Positions 1 through 11,335 of a stretch of DNA of 64,000 nt are shown one piece after another (the first letter of the stretch is position 1; every line of letters begins with the position of its first letter). The notes under the pieces are model-generated. The model worked only from the letters and a program-made list of their open reading frames with translations, made no database searches and had not been told where the DNA came from. Position numbers and translations under genes: made by a program. The DNA is from Budorcas taxicolor (taxonomy: Eukaryota > Chordata > Mammalia > Artiodactyla > Bovidae), in the NCBI RefSeq assembly GCF_023091745.1, contig NC_068935.1, positions 63,202,724-63,266,723 of the forward strand, given 5' to 3'.

Positions 1-305
1 AGGCTCGTGTTTGCTCTGGCCTGTCACAGATCTCTCAGAGGCTGTCTGCTGTGGGAATGCAGGCTCGTGGTTATTCTGGTCTGTCATAGACCTCTCAGGG
101 GCTGTCCATTGGGTGAATGCAGCCTTGTGGTCACTGACTTGTCACAGACCTCTCAGAGGCCATCTGCTGTGTGAATGCAGGCTTGTGGTCACTCTGGTCT
201 GTTATCGACCTCTCAGAGGCCATCTGCTGTGTGATCGTGGGCTTGGGGCACTCTAGTCTGTCATAGACCTCTCAGAGACCATGTGCTGGGTGAATGCAGG
301 CTCAT
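1..305. repeat. ~60 bp minisatellite, about five copies, cut by the window edge
   Basis: Five successive units of about 60 bp share a core in which a CTGTCA(T/C)AGA block is followed by CCTCTCAGAG, then a GGCTG/CCATCTG block and GTGAATGCAGGC. Units start near 1, 61, 121, 179 and 239 and differ by scattered substitutions, so the array is old or degenerate. It runs off the left edge, so the full copy number is unknown. The short open frame across it comes from the repetition, not from a gene. Confidence 0.85.
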
Positions 306-1039
306 TTATTTCATTCAGTCTTAGTCCATTTAACATGCACTAGGAAGCCCTGGTTAAAAATACATCTCCAGTCAGACTCCTCACACCCTCGCACCCATGC
401 ATCTTCAGCCAGCCCACTCTCCCCTCATGTGTGGCAATGAACTGACCTCTGAGAAGACTCCCTGCTTCTGAATCTCCCCCAAAATGAACCAAAGCATCAT
501 CTTAGCACAAAGAATATGCTGCTTGCAGCTGAAAGTTGCATGGTTGTTTGGTCTCACCCAGGAAGACCCCTGGGGCCTGCACATGGACACGGGTGCTGAA
601 GCTTCTGTGTTCCATCCAGCCTCCTTCCTCTCCCTGTGTGCTTCCTCCTACGACCACTGGCATGGCCTCTCTTCCTGGCCCTGGGGCTGCAGCACTGACT
701 GGTCCCTTGCCTAGAATCCTTTCCCAGAGGTGTTATCTCTGCAGAGACCCTGCCCCACCATCCTACGCCATACCCCACCCTCTGCTCACGCTGATTCAAG
801 GCACTTTTCCTGCACTGGTTTTCCTCAGAGCACCAGCCCCTGTCTGGTATGAAGCCCATGCTGCCCCAAGGCAGAGGTTCTGTCTGTTTCAGTGTGTGGA
901 GCCCTGTCTGGTACAGAATATGAACTCACATGACAACAAGCTGAAACAGTAACTGAATGCAAATCACTGTACACATGTAACTTAGAAATGTAGATGTAAT
1001 GAAGAAACAGGTAAAGGTGGGAGATCTGGTAGGTGCTAG
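306..1039. other. Unassigned stretch between minisatellite and LTR
   Basis: I see no recognisable exon, SINE or LINE here. In particular there are no C2H2 zinc-finger repeats on either strand, although the last exon of the neighbouring PRDM9 copy would be expected on this side. Confidence 0.4.
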
Positions 1040-1045
1040 AAAATT

Positions 1046-2300
1046 TGCCGGGAGCCAGTGTGAGGAATCCTGCCCGTGACAAGGTCATGAGGAAGGAAGC
1101 CTGACAAAATGCAAGGATGTGATCAAGCTTCAGGGGTTCCCCCTGGAATTTCCTGAGCATCCACCCCCCCAAAAAATAAGAATCTGCCTGCTATTCCACT
1201 CTTTTGATATTCTCTGGAAAAAGTCAAATCAGGGCTTTAGTCTTCTGCATTTGAAAGGGATGTTTCAGTTAAACCCCTCTGATAGCTCTCTAGCTTGCCT
1301 AACAGGTTCCCCGGACCTCTTACAGCTTGTGAATTGCTTACAGCCCCCCAACCGGAGAGGCACAAAGCTTAAAGCATCTTAAAGATACAGAGCCTTTTCT
1401 AAAGAGCTAAAAATCATATTGGTGACAGGTTTTCACTGTTGACTCAATGATTGCCGCCAGGCCTCCATATTCTTTATCTTTTAGGCACCTGGGAGGATGT
1501 TAATCAATGTAAACTGGATATGGAAAAAGATATATAATAGTTTTGATGTTAGCAACACTAAACTTTTGAGTTAATTACTTTTCTCTTTGTTATATATCAC
1601 TGCACTCCTCTTGTGTCCTTGCTATGTAAGAATATAACTTCATTTAGTGCTTTCTGAGAGTGGCACCAGACTTTGGGAAGATCAACACAAATAAGTCTTC
1701 TGGTTGACAAACCTTTATCAGAAAAAAGGCTGTAAAATGTTAATTGGCCCTTTTGGCCGGAAGATGATGTAAATTACCTAAGACTTGTGTATACAACTAG
1801 GTATGCAGAGAGAAAAGCCTGGTTTTGATAAGAGTCTGGGCTGCTAATGCTGCATAACTTTGTGTTACCCATTGATCTCCATGTTTTATCAAAAGTATAA
1901 AAGGCCTTCTGAACAATAGAGGACAGGGCCAGTCGCTGGACTGGTTTCCCCCGTGTTTCCTCTCTAATTTCTGGCTGAATTCCCATCTGGGGCGTGGAGG
2001 CTCACCATGTATACTTACTTGTCCCGGCTTTTAAGATCCACATGAGGGGGAGCCCAAGGTGGGGCACCCCCTGATATTCAAGAGGACGCCGGTGGCCTAA
2101 CGTAGATGGTGCAAGCTCCTTGTCTGGAACTTTATTGGCTTCCCACGTAAACCAAGTTATTCAGCCTTCTTTCTCCACTTAATTTCCCTACTATACTATT
2201 TCTTCCTAATCTAATCTTATATTAATAAATAAATAAGTTTTCCTCGCCAACGCTGTCCCCGCTTCGAATTTCCTGGATCCACCGGGGCTGGACCCCGGCA
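1046..2300 (+). mobile_element. Solo LTR of an endogenous retrovirus (class II-like)
   Basis: The element begins TGCCGGG and ends CCCGGCA, which is the inverted terminal repeat expected of an LTR. It is flanked by AAAATT (1040-1045) and AAAACT (2301-2306), a 6 bp target duplication with one mismatch. Inside are a TATA box (1896-1902) and overlapping AATAAA signals around 2224-2232, giving plus-strand U3-R-U5 order. The length of about 1.25 kb and 6 bp duplication fit a betaretrovirus-like (ERVK) ruminant family. No gag, pro, pol or env sequence adjoins it, so it is a recombined solo LTR. It lies opposite in orientation to the PRDM9 remnant, just downstream of its SET exon. Confidence 0.85.
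1896..1902 (+). promoter_or_regulatory. TATA box of the solo LTR
   Basis: TATAAAA lies in the 3' half of the LTR, upstream of the AATAAA signals near 2224, as expected for a retroviral U3 promoter. Whether it is still active cannot be told from sequence. Confidence 0.6.
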
Positions 2301-2552
2301 AAAACTTACTTTTAGCTTCTAAGCCTTTCGGCAGAAGGTAATGTTACATATTTTTTTTTTGCGTGAAATACTGAAAATTAGAACTAGCATTTTAAAATAA
2401 ATATTTTTCATAAGTCATATGAAATGAATCAAATTCTGAGGCATTTTAATCGCAACTTGACTGACTTGAGACTGGATTGTACTGTGCTTCAGAATTGGAC
2501 CAGGGAAGCTCCCCAGGATGGAGTGGGGCACTGGAAGAGGGGTGGTCCTCAC

Positions 2553-2746
2553 CTCTCCCAGCTGTGAGCTCACTCTTCCCCCTGCTGTCACACTTGATGC
2601 CAAGTTCCTCACCATAAACGTCCCCATACCAGACCAGCAGCTCACAGCCCAGCATAACCACCTGGCAGGTTTGGTAGAAGATCTGCCCGTGATACTGCAA
2701 AGTCACCAGGTTCTGCTTCTCATAGTGTTGGGCACAGTTCACATAC
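2553..2746 (-). pseudogene. PRDM9: PRDM9 exon 8: SET domain, catalytic part
   Basis: It encodes YVNCAQHYEKQNLV, then QYHGQIFYQTC and CELLVWYGDVYGEELGIK, ending LTAGR. Cys321 and tyrosines corresponding to Tyr341 and Tyr357 (my count from the human protein) are kept. A tryptophan after GIK has become cysteine. The acceptor CCTCAG and donor GTGAGG are intact and the exon is fully open. Confidence 0.95.
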
Positions 2747-3858
2747 CTGAGGTCGAGGCCGGGAAAAGGAAAGAAACCACAGGTGATGAGTCCCTGCCAC
2801 TGTCAGGCCATGCCCAGCTCCTTGCCTTCAGGCTCTGAGGCCATGATGGCTCCCACCACCCCTCATGGGGACCTTCTGTTCACACCTTTGACCATGGTGT
2901 GTGAATCCCTATTTTCAGATCCTGTTTCCTGTCCTCTTCCTGGCTGGAATGCTTTTCTCTCCTTACCTAATTAGCCATTTTCCAGAGCCCAGTTCCAGAC
3001 TTGTGTCCACCTGGACTCTCCATAAGACTGGTGACCTCCAGCTCCTCTAAACTGTAAATTAAGTTCTCTTTCATTCCACAGGACTTGGTGCTCCTAGGCT
3101 AGCATGAACCCCTCAGCACTCACCCCAGCTGCCTTCTCTTCGAGGCTTTTCTCCAATCTCCCCATGTGTATCCAGGGTCCTATTCACTTGCCCACTTCCT
3201 CCCATGGAAACTTGGAGAGTGCTCTGACATAGCTTGAGACACAGAACAGTAATCGTTTATTCACTTTCTGCCTGCCCTGATGAAAGGAGAGGCCCTCAGA
3301 GAACGGCCATGCTCATGGTCATTCTGCCCCTCATTCTTTCCCAGACATCAGGGCCCACTTCTCACTGGAACTGAGCCTGGGGAGGTTGTTGCCCATGTGG
3401 ACTCAAGGTCTCCCGTGTTAGGTTATCCTAACTGTGCAGTTATTCAAAAATAGAAAAATTAAGGTTACTATTCCTAAAATTAATTGGTTAATGTCTATCT
3501 TCAGTATGTTCTCCAAAAGAACATGGGTTGTGTGGTTTGCTTCAGTAATGAAGTTCACTGTCCACACTGGGGCATAGAGTGCTTGGTAAGTGTCAAGTGA
3601 GTTAAAGTGTCCTTTGTGAATCTAGACTCCTCAAGTTGTTTTCAAGTACCTCCGTTTTGTTGAGTGTATAGACTTATATTTTAAGGGCACATGCTATATT
3701 TTTCTTTCTTTCTAATGTATTTTGAAATGAAAGAGCATGATATAGAGGGGAAAGATGAAAGAAGATGTCAAAGCTATTGAGGGAGACAGGTTGAGAAGGA
3801 AAGGGGTGTGGACTTGAGGGAGGAGCAACAGCAGCAACTGCAGACTCACTGCACTCAC

Positions 3859-3926
3859 CTCACCCAGTTGGCCAAACACGTGTCCTTTCCATCCACATAC
3901 TCATAGCAATTTCTCCCTTTGGTGAT
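3859..3926 (-). pseudogene. PRDM9: PRDM9 exon 7: SET domain, first part
   Basis: It encodes ITKGRNCYEYVDGKD and then LANWVR, the PR/SET core of PRDM9. The acceptor CACTCAG and donor GTGAGT are intact. There is no stop. Confidence 0.93.
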
Positions 3927-4368
3927 CTGAGTGTCAGAAAAGGGATACAAGCTTTCTTCTCTCTTTTATTTTATTCTTTTTTTTTTTTTTGGTGGAAGTA
4001 ATAGAAGAACTATTTCCCTGCGCTGTCATTCTGCTCTTCAGCTTGCATGAATTCAGCTGCCAGTCAGACCACATGGTAAGCTCCTTAATCATCATTTTAA
4101 GTCTGAGTCTATTGGCACATTGAAGGCAAGGGCTCCACAAGTGAGGAGTCACTTCTGTATGCCTGTACCACTGTCTCCCACCTTCTTCTGATCTTTAGAT
4201 AGAAGTCCTGTGTTCATGCCCAGTGCACACAGTACACAGGGCTGACCATGTCACTGCCAACCATGTCATCATCATCCGTGTCCTCACATGTTGACATGAA
4301 GTACCCCTCCCACCACCACACACAAACAATTAGAAGCCAGAGGACAGGGAAAGAGGGTTATTTCTCAC

Positions 4369-4640
4369 AAGCCAGGAGTATCCACTGTTGGCGGCCTCTT
4401 CATGGTCTGTGATCTGGCCCTTCTAGGGGCCAGAGTGCAGGCCCAGAGGCAGATCAGACATGTCGTTCCACACTCCAAGCCCAGCCTCAGGGATGCCTGA
4501 CAGTCTGATACTTAACCCAGGGGGCAGAGTGAGGGCTGAGTGGTTGGCATGCCCCTTTTCCACTGCAGAGTCCTTTACAAAGGTTGGGGGCCTGTGGGCA
4601 GCACAGCTGTTGATGAAAAAGTTCTGACACTCTTAACAAT
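4369..4640 (-). pseudogene. PRDM9: PRDM9 exon 6: zinc knuckle and start of SET region, two stops
   Basis: It encodes CQNFFINSCAAHRPPTFVKD, then LPPG, GIPEAGLGVWND and SDLPLGLHSGP. The Cys and His spacing of the zinc knuckle is still readable. TAA (4633-4635) stands between the first two cysteines. TAG (4423-4425) replaces the tyrosine after GP, which I count as human Tyr276. The donor GTGAGA after YSWL is intact. Confidence 0.92.
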
Positions 4641-4856
4641 CTGGAGGTGAGAGCAATAGGGATGGGGAGAGGTATAGTGATGCTGCTTGTTGTAAAGACC
4701 TTCAGAAAGAACTGGGGCACTCACGTCATTTGGCCTCGATCCTGTACCCCATGTCATAGAGGAAGGGGATGATTGGAGCACAAAATGGTGAAGTGAGGTT
4801 ATTGGACCAAGGCCTCATAATCCCTTCTCCGTGAGTGGGCCAGTGGGGTCACTCAC

Positions 4857-4958
4857 AGAGGCAGCTGTCATCCTGGGGCTCACTGACCTCTTGGTACACA
4901 TGGCCCTTTCTTTCTCGTAGATTGTGCCTCTTCACTCCAGTCTCATTTCTTCTGAGTT
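4857..4958 (-). pseudogene. PRDM9: PRDM9 exon 5
   Basis: It encodes NLRERKGHVYQEVSEPQDD, very close to the family sequence. The acceptor is ATCTTAG and the donor GTGAGT. It is 102 nt long and in phase with both neighbours. Confidence 0.92.
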
Positions 4959-5129
4959 CTAAGATGGAGAACAGAAGCTAAGCAAGGCTGGTGGGGTCTG
5001 GAGAGCTAGTCACTGTTTTATCAGAAACTGTGAGATCTCCTACTTGTCCATCTATACACTTTGTCAAAATTTTTTATATTTATTTTTCAAACTTTTACTT
5101 TTGTAGTTTTTGTTTTAATGTCACATTAT

Positions 5130-5247
5130 TTATTTATTGGCCATGCTGCATGGCTTGTGGGATCTTAGTTCCCTGACCAGGAATGGAACCCACACCTCTT
5201 GCAGTGGAAGCCTGGAGTCTTAACCACTTAACCACCAGGAAGTCCCT
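5130..5247 (-). mobile_element. CHR SINE (antisense)
   Basis: The plus strand reads GGCCATGCTGCATGGCTTGTG through GAACCACCAGGAAGTCCC-like sequence, the reverse complement of the tRNA-Glu-derived CHR head GGGACTTCC...GGTGGT. Confidence 0.8.
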
Positions 5248-5787
5248 TGTCTATACTTTGTTTGTTCTGTCTTTACTGATTCAGGAGACTGAGGCTCCAC
5301 ACTGACCATAGATGCCCAGTTCAGTGTTAACTTCCTGCACTTCTTGTTAGTAGGATTTACTTCCCAATCTTCTTACTTAGGAAATAGTTCACTGACACAT
5401 CTACTGAGTAAATAAATGTTAAAGGGCACATGACACATAAGGCATTGAACAGAAGTCTGGGCATAAACACTAACAAAGTGTGGTCCCTATTATCACAGCT
5501 GGATTTATTGAACTACTTGTATGTGTCAGCAGTTTTACATTTAATTTAATGCTTTCAAACACTGTATGAGTTATGTATCCTTATCTTCACTTTACAGATG
5601 AACAATCAGGACCTCAGAAAATGTATAAAATTTTCCTCAGGCCCCAGTGCTAACTTCATGTCTCAGATCAGTCCACCTTAAACCTATGCCTACCCAAAGT
5701 TCACACCACACACCTAGGCCATACTTACTACCTTTTATACAGGGACTAGAGGAACTAATTAGAGCAACTCCCCAAATTTTCTGTTAC

Positions 5788-5944
5788 TGACTTTTTGCCT
5801 GGAGTGCTGTCCAGGGGTCCTTGTTTCTCGGGGAGGGGCCACTGGTTTCTGAGCCCACTCAGAGCCACTTGTCTTCAGCAATTTTGCTGCTCCTGGCAAT
5901 TGCTTCAAACTAGACACCTTACTTGATGGTCCCCTGAACATTCC
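5788..5944 (-). pseudogene. PRDM9: PRDM9 exon 4
   Basis: It encodes SSLKQLPGAAKLL and GSEWAQKPVAPP, then GQHSRQKV, matching the PRDM9 linker between the KRAB box and zinc knuckle. The acceptor is CAAG and the donor GTAACA. The 157 nt length keeps the phase with exon 5. No stop is seen inside. Confidence 0.9.
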
Positions 5945-7097
5945 CTTGCATGTGAGTAAAAGGCAACATGCATTTCTTTAGTTCTTTAGGACTGTATGAA
6001 GTGTTTTCACATGCATGGCTTTAGTTAATACTTTGACAATTCTTGGAAATACCTGGAGGAGGGGGGGTCTGAACACTGGAGTGTAAAACAAGGACCTAAG
6101 TGGGTACCGAATCAAAACTAGAATTCATATCTTAAGGTTCTTTCCCTTCAGCTTTCTGCATAAACGTGAGAGCAAGGCAGGGAGAATAGCTGGAGGTCAA
6201 GGAAAGAAGAGGGTATGGGCTCATAAAGCAATCTGGGGGTTTTTCTATTAATTAGTGGACCTTTGATGGATGAGGAACTATGGAAAATTACAGAGGGGAC
6301 AAAACACATCTGGAAAATAAGCTGACAAAGCAGTGAGACTGAGAAAAGACAATCGGCAGAAACACATTTAGACAATAAAGAAAATGAGTTGAACATTGCA
6401 GGTTGCCATGTCTTAGAGACAATGTTTGAATTAAAGTAACTGGCCTCATCAATTCTGCTTGAAGAAGGCTGTATGATTAGCTGGTTCTCCTCAGTTTCCT
6501 GATCCATAAATTGGTATACATTCTAATTTTTAATGTTACAGTGGACATGAAATTTAATAACATTCAACAAATCATTATGTGAGCTATTTATACAGTATGA
6601 ATTTGAGCGTACACCCTTGCCATTAATATATCCCCTCAACTGCCTCTATATTTGAAGTTTAGTTCACAACTACTATCTTCAGCATTCCTTGACCTTCTTA
6701 TTCCTACATGAATGTTTAAATGTGGAGTCAGTCATTCACAAAACATTCATGGGGCCCTCAGGGGCTTTGAGCTGGGCCTGGACTTCTGAGAATTAATGGG
6801 TATGGGCTACGCTCTCAAAGCTCACAACACAGGGGCAGGCTAAACAAATGATTCCAAATAGAAGAGTTGCTGATTTAGAGCTCAGAGGAAGGACTTGTTA
6901 CTTCCCCCTATAAGAATGTCCAGATGATGAGTTTCTACTCAAAAGCAGGTAACCTATGTGAAGTCCTTCAGTTATTTTCTTATTTGTTGTTTTTGAGTCA
7001 TAAACCTGAGGTCTGTCACAGCTGTGAGTTACTTCCTCTTATTGGAGTGGGAGTCTCTGAGGTAGGGATCATGTCGCCTTCTTCATCTTGGACCATT

Positions 7098-7345
7098 GAC
7101 TCTACAAACTGCCCAACATGTCCTTAAGCTTCTTCATTTTGGACTGTCCACTCTACAAACTGCTCCGCATGCCCTTAAGCTTCTTCGCCTTGGACCATCC
7201 ACTCTAAAAAGTGCCCAAAATGTCCTTAAGCTTCATCATCTTGGACCATCCACTCTACAAATTCTCCAACATGTCCTTAAGCTTCTTCATCTTGGACTCC
7301 CCACTCTACAAACTGCCCAACATGACCTTAAACTTCCCTTAGTCA
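7098..7345. repeat. 51 bp minisatellite, about 4.7 copies
   Basis: Units of 51 bp begin ACTCTACAAACTGC and contain TGTCCTTAAGCTTCTTC and CTTGGACCATCC. Because 51 is divisible by three, the plus strand stays open as a 17-residue peptide repeat. This is a mechanical result and I see no evidence of a gene. It lies in the large intron of the PRDM9 remnant. Confidence 0.9.
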
Positions 7346-7868
7346 GATGTCTTAGCACATCCCTAACTAGCACAGCACAAAAGAACTGAGGTTGAAAACA
7401 TCTCTCAGATGAATGATATAAAGATGTATGAATAAGATATATCAATAAACTTTACTGAGCTATGAAAATTTTAACCAGCTTGTAAGGGGTTTAGAGAAGG
7501 TGCTTTGGATTAGATTGCACTACCAGTGATACATAATCAAACATTTTTTTTTAACCTCAGTTTCTTGATCTATAATGGTGATAGCTATATACATACTTAT
7601 AGGTACTGTAGGATTGTTTTAAGGTTTAAGTAAGTTTATTCACATAAAATGCTGAAAGTCTGAAATATTGTGTAAATAATGTAACAAATAGAACAGGCTA
7701 CTACTGTCGCTGTTCTTACTAACTATAAAGATGGTGATGATATCAGACATTGTGCTAAAGATTTGGGATAGGAAGGCAGCAGTCTCCAGGATCTCTGTGC
7801 TTTCTCCTCTTCTCACCTGTGACTGGATCCATGAGGAGTCTTTTTTGTCAACAGGATTTGGGAAATAC

Positions 7869-7918
7869 CTTCTGATGTTTACTGTGCTCCACTCTGAAGG
7901 CCATCCGAGAAGGATTAC
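7869..7918 (-). pseudogene. PRDM9: PRDM9 exon 3: short linker exon
   Basis: This 50 nt exon encodes RMAFRVEHSKHQK, matching the family's MALRVEQRKHQK segment. It lies between an acceptor TTCTAG and a donor GTATTT, and joins exons 2 and 4 in frame. Confidence 0.85.
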
Positions 7919-8639
7919 CTAGAAAATGATGAGAAACTGTTTTGGTTGTTAAATGTTTCCAAACTCTGGGCATTCTAATTAAGGACACAGAATTCTGAGC
8001 CAGAGTGACAAGGACAAGGATTAGCAAAGGAGGAATGGAAAGTTATTTCTGTATCATCAACTCCTATGCTTCCACTGGAAGCATTACGTACTTTTCTTAA
8101 AATTAAAAAAAAAAAAAATATATATATGAAACTTCATCTGTGCTTCATCTGATGTCCATGAAGTATCTAACAAATTTACTAGGCTTTCATGACAAAAATA
8201 CTCAACAAAATAGAAATAGAATGAAGTGACTGCAGTATAATAAAGGTCAATATGAAAAGTCTATCTCTAACATCACAGTCATCAATGAAAAGCTGAAAAC
8301 TTCTAAGGTCAAGAAAAAAAAGGCAAGGATGCCCATTCTCAACACTTCTATTCAACATAATATTAGAAGTCCTAGGAAGGTCATTAGATTAGAAAAGGAA
8401 ACCAAAGGCTACCATTTGGAAAGAAAGAAGTAAAATTATGTCTGTTCACAGAGGACATGATTTTACATGCAGAAAATCTTTAAAATTCCACACACACAAA
8501 AACACCTGCACAGAAAGTTGCACAGTACAAAATCAATATTCAAATGTCTTTCCATGCATGAACAATGAACATTCCAGAAAGGAAAATAAGAAAACAATCC
8601 TATTTATTTTTTTAAAGCCATAGTCAAGAGCTAAGTTTG

Positions 8640-8812
8640 AATTTTTAAAAATTATATTTATTTATTTATTTTAATTGGAGGCTAATTACTTTTTTTTGAG
8701 GCTAATTACTTAACAATATTGTATTGGTTTTACCATACATCAACATGAATCCACCATGGGTGTACACGTGTTCCCCATCCTGAATCCCCCTCCCACCTCC
8801 TTCCCCATTTAT
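8640..8812 (-). mobile_element. L1 3'-end fragment (antisense)
   Basis: TTAATTGGAGGCTAATTACT followed by CAACATGAATCCACCATGGG and GTTCCCCATCCTGAATCCCC is the reverse complement of the bovine L1 3' UTR. GAGGCTAATTACTT occurs twice within 25 bases, a small local duplication. Confidence 0.75.
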
Positions 8813-8814
8813 TT

Positions 8815-8935
8815 ATTTGTGCCAGGTCTTTGTTGTGGCATGAGGGATCTAGTTCTTTGACCTGGGATTGAACACAAGTTCTATGCATTGGGAGTGTGGA
8901 GTCTTAGCCACTGGACCACCAGAGAAGTCCTGATA
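8815..8935 (-). mobile_element. CHR SINE (antisense)
   Basis: The sequence ends ACTGGACCACCAGAGAAGTCC, the reverse complement of the CHR head, and contains the degenerate tRNA-like B-box region. Confidence 0.75.
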
Positions 8936-9324
8936 ATCTTATTTATAATAGTATCAAAAAGAATGAAATAATTGGGAGTAAACTTAAGGAGATGAAAGAC
9001 TTATACATTGAAAACTAAAAAGTATTGCTCAAATGAATCTGACACAAGTAAATAGAAAGGCATCTCACATTTATGGATTTGGAGACTTAATATTATTAAG
9101 CTGTTCATACTACCCAAAGCAATTTAAAGATTCAATGCAATTTCTATTAAAATCCCAATGGAATTTTTTTCAGATATAGAAAGTCCATCCTACAGTTAAT
9201 ACGGAATCTCAGAGGACCCCAAATAGGCAAAACAATCTTAGAAAGAAGAGCAAAGCTGGAGGCCTCTGGTTTCAGAACATATTACAAAGGTACAAGAACC
9301 AAAAAGTGTAGTTTTGGGCATAAA

Positions 9325-9545
9325 GTGCGTGCTTAGTGGCTCAGTCATGTTGACTCTTTGTGACGTTTTGGCTTGTAGCCCACCAGGCTCCTCTGTCCAG
9401 GGGATTACTCAGGCAAGAATACTGGAAAGGGTTGCCATTTCCTTCTCCAGGGGAGCTTCTTAACTCACGGATTGAACCCACATCATCTGTGTCTCCTGCA
9501 CTGACGGCAGATCTTTCACCTGCTGAGCCACTGAGGAAGCCCACT
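9325..9545 (-). mobile_element. Bov-A2 SINE (antisense)
   Basis: Core blocks GGCTCCTCTGTCCAGGGGAT, GGCAAGAATACTGGAAAGGG and TTGCCATTTCCTTCTCCAGG identify it. It ends GAGCCACTGAGGAAGCCC. Confidence 0.9.
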
Positions 9546-10054
9546 GGCATAAAGACAGACATACCAATCAGTGGAACAGCATAGACAGCCAGAAATAAAC
9601 TCTTGGATACATGGGAGGGTGTATCAAGGGTGTCAAGACAACAGGGAAAGTTTAATCCTTGTAATGAATGGCGCTGGGGAAACAAAATATCCATATGCAA
9701 AATAATGAAGATCTTACATCATGAAGAAAAATCAACTCAGAATGGATTAAAGACCTAAAGGTAAGACTTGATAAGACTCTTAGAAGAAAACAAGGGTGAA
9801 GCTTCATGACATTGAATCAGCAATGATTTCTAGGGTATGATACCAAGTGCACAAGTATTAGTAACAACGTAAAAATGGACAAATGCGACTATGTTAATCT
9901 TAAAACCTCTGTGCAGCAAAGGACTTAGAGTGAAATGGATGAATAGAGTGAAACAAAGGAACAGAGTGAAAGATCACCTACAAGATGGTAGAAAATATTT
10001 GTAAAATATGTATCTGATAAGGGGTTAGTAAGCATACACCAATATAAAGCCTAC

Positions 10055-10195
10055 CTATAAGCCAGGAAGAGAACCTTATTGACCATGATGGCACCCTGAT
10101 ATCAAAATCCACGCTCCAGCATTGGAAGAAAACAAATTTCTGTGGTTTAAGCCATGCAGTCTGATTCATTATGGCAGCCTTAGCTGATGAACATA
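10055..10195 (+). mobile_element. MLT1 (MaLR) LTR 3' scrap inside L1
   Basis: AGCCAGGAAGAGAACC, GGCACCCTGATATCA, AACAAATTTCTGTGGTTTAA and TTATGGCAGCCTTAGCTGA follow the MLT1 3' half in order. The L1 continues on both sides, at TCTGATAAGGGGTTAGTA and GACATTTCTCCAAAGAAGAT. Confidence 0.7.
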
Positions 10196-11112
10196 GTGGG
10201 AGAAGAAATTGAATAGACATTTCTCCAAAGAAGATCCACAAATGGCCAACAAACATATGAAAAGATGCTCAATATTACTAATCAATAGGGAAATACAAAT
10301 TAAAACCACAACGGAAATTATCTCATAGCTTCTGTGATGGCAATATGAATAAAAAGACAATAGCAAGTTTGGTAAGGATATGGAGAAATTGGAACCCTTA
10401 TACACTATTGTTGGAAATGTAAAATGTTGCAACCTTTACAGAAAACAGTATGGAGTTTCCTCAGAAAATCAGAACTGCTGTATGATCTAGCAATCCAATT
10501 CTAGTGTATATTTCCATAAAAAGTTGAAAGCAAGATCTTGAATAAATTGTGTGCACATCTATGGCCATTGCAGCATTATTCCCAGCTGGCAAGACGTGGA
10601 AGCAATCTAAATGTTCATTGGTGGATAAACAGATAAAGATTATATATATCATATATATTATATACACATGCACACAAATGGAATGTTTTGAAGCCTTAAA
10701 AAAGAATTTTGTCATATGCTACCTCAGGGATGAGCCTTGATGATATTATGCTAATTGAAATGAACCAATCAAAAAAAGAAAAATATCGCATGATTCCACT
10801 TCTGTGAGGTATCTAAGTTAATCAAATCCAGGAAAACAGAATGGTTGCCAAGGACTATGAGGAGGAAGAATTGGAGAATTGTTGCTCAGTGGGTGTAGGG
10901 CTTCAGTCACGCAAGATGAAAAAGTTCTACAAATTTGCTGTAGAGCAATGAGCACATAGTTAGCAATAGTGTATCATAAACTCAGAAATTAAGAAGGTTA
11001 ATAAAGATGTGTAGAGGTATGGTGAACCGTGGGGTGTGTATTCCCTATGAAGAATCTCTCTTCATGTCAAAGCCTTTGGTTTTCATGTCTTTAATAACGT
11101 AAGGGAACAGAT

Positions 11113-11335
11113 GGACTTCCCTGGTGGCACAATGGATGAGAATCTGCCTGCCGATGCAGAGGACACATGTTCGATTTCTGGTCCAGGAAGATTCCACTTT
11201 CTGTGGGGCAACTAAGCCTGTGTGTCACAAACTACTGAGCCTGCATGTGCTCTGCAATGAGAAGCCAGTCACCACAACCAGAGAAAGCCCATGCACAGCA
11301 AAGAAGACCCAGTGCAGCCAAAACTAAATAAATGA
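11113..11335 (+). mobile_element. CHR SINE
   Basis: It starts GGACTTCCCTGGTGGCACAA and continues with GGGGCAACTAAGCC and CAGCCAAAACTAAATAAATG, the full CHR consensus order. Confidence 0.9.

Larger units (their letters stand above)
8160..11010 (+). mobile_element. Old L1 (ORF2 3' part and 3' UTR), riddled with insertions
   Basis: Typical ORF2 phrases are recognisable, such as the region before 8560 and ATTCAATGCAATTTCTATTAA near 9130, through ATGGCCAACAAACATATGAAA near 10243. The 3' UTR ends near 11000. It contains an antisense L1 3' end, a CHR SINE, a Bov-A2 SINE and an MLT1 scrap. No long frame survives. Confidence 0.8.

Noticed and set aside
1..305. Possible CRISPR-like array or zinc-finger array
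   Set aside because: Units are adjacent with no variable spacers, the host is a mammal, and no Cys2-His2 pattern is encoded.
11113..11190. tRNA-Glu-like sequence
   Set aside because: It is the head of a CHR SINE. The cloverleaf is degenerate and SINE body follows, as in every other copy in the window.
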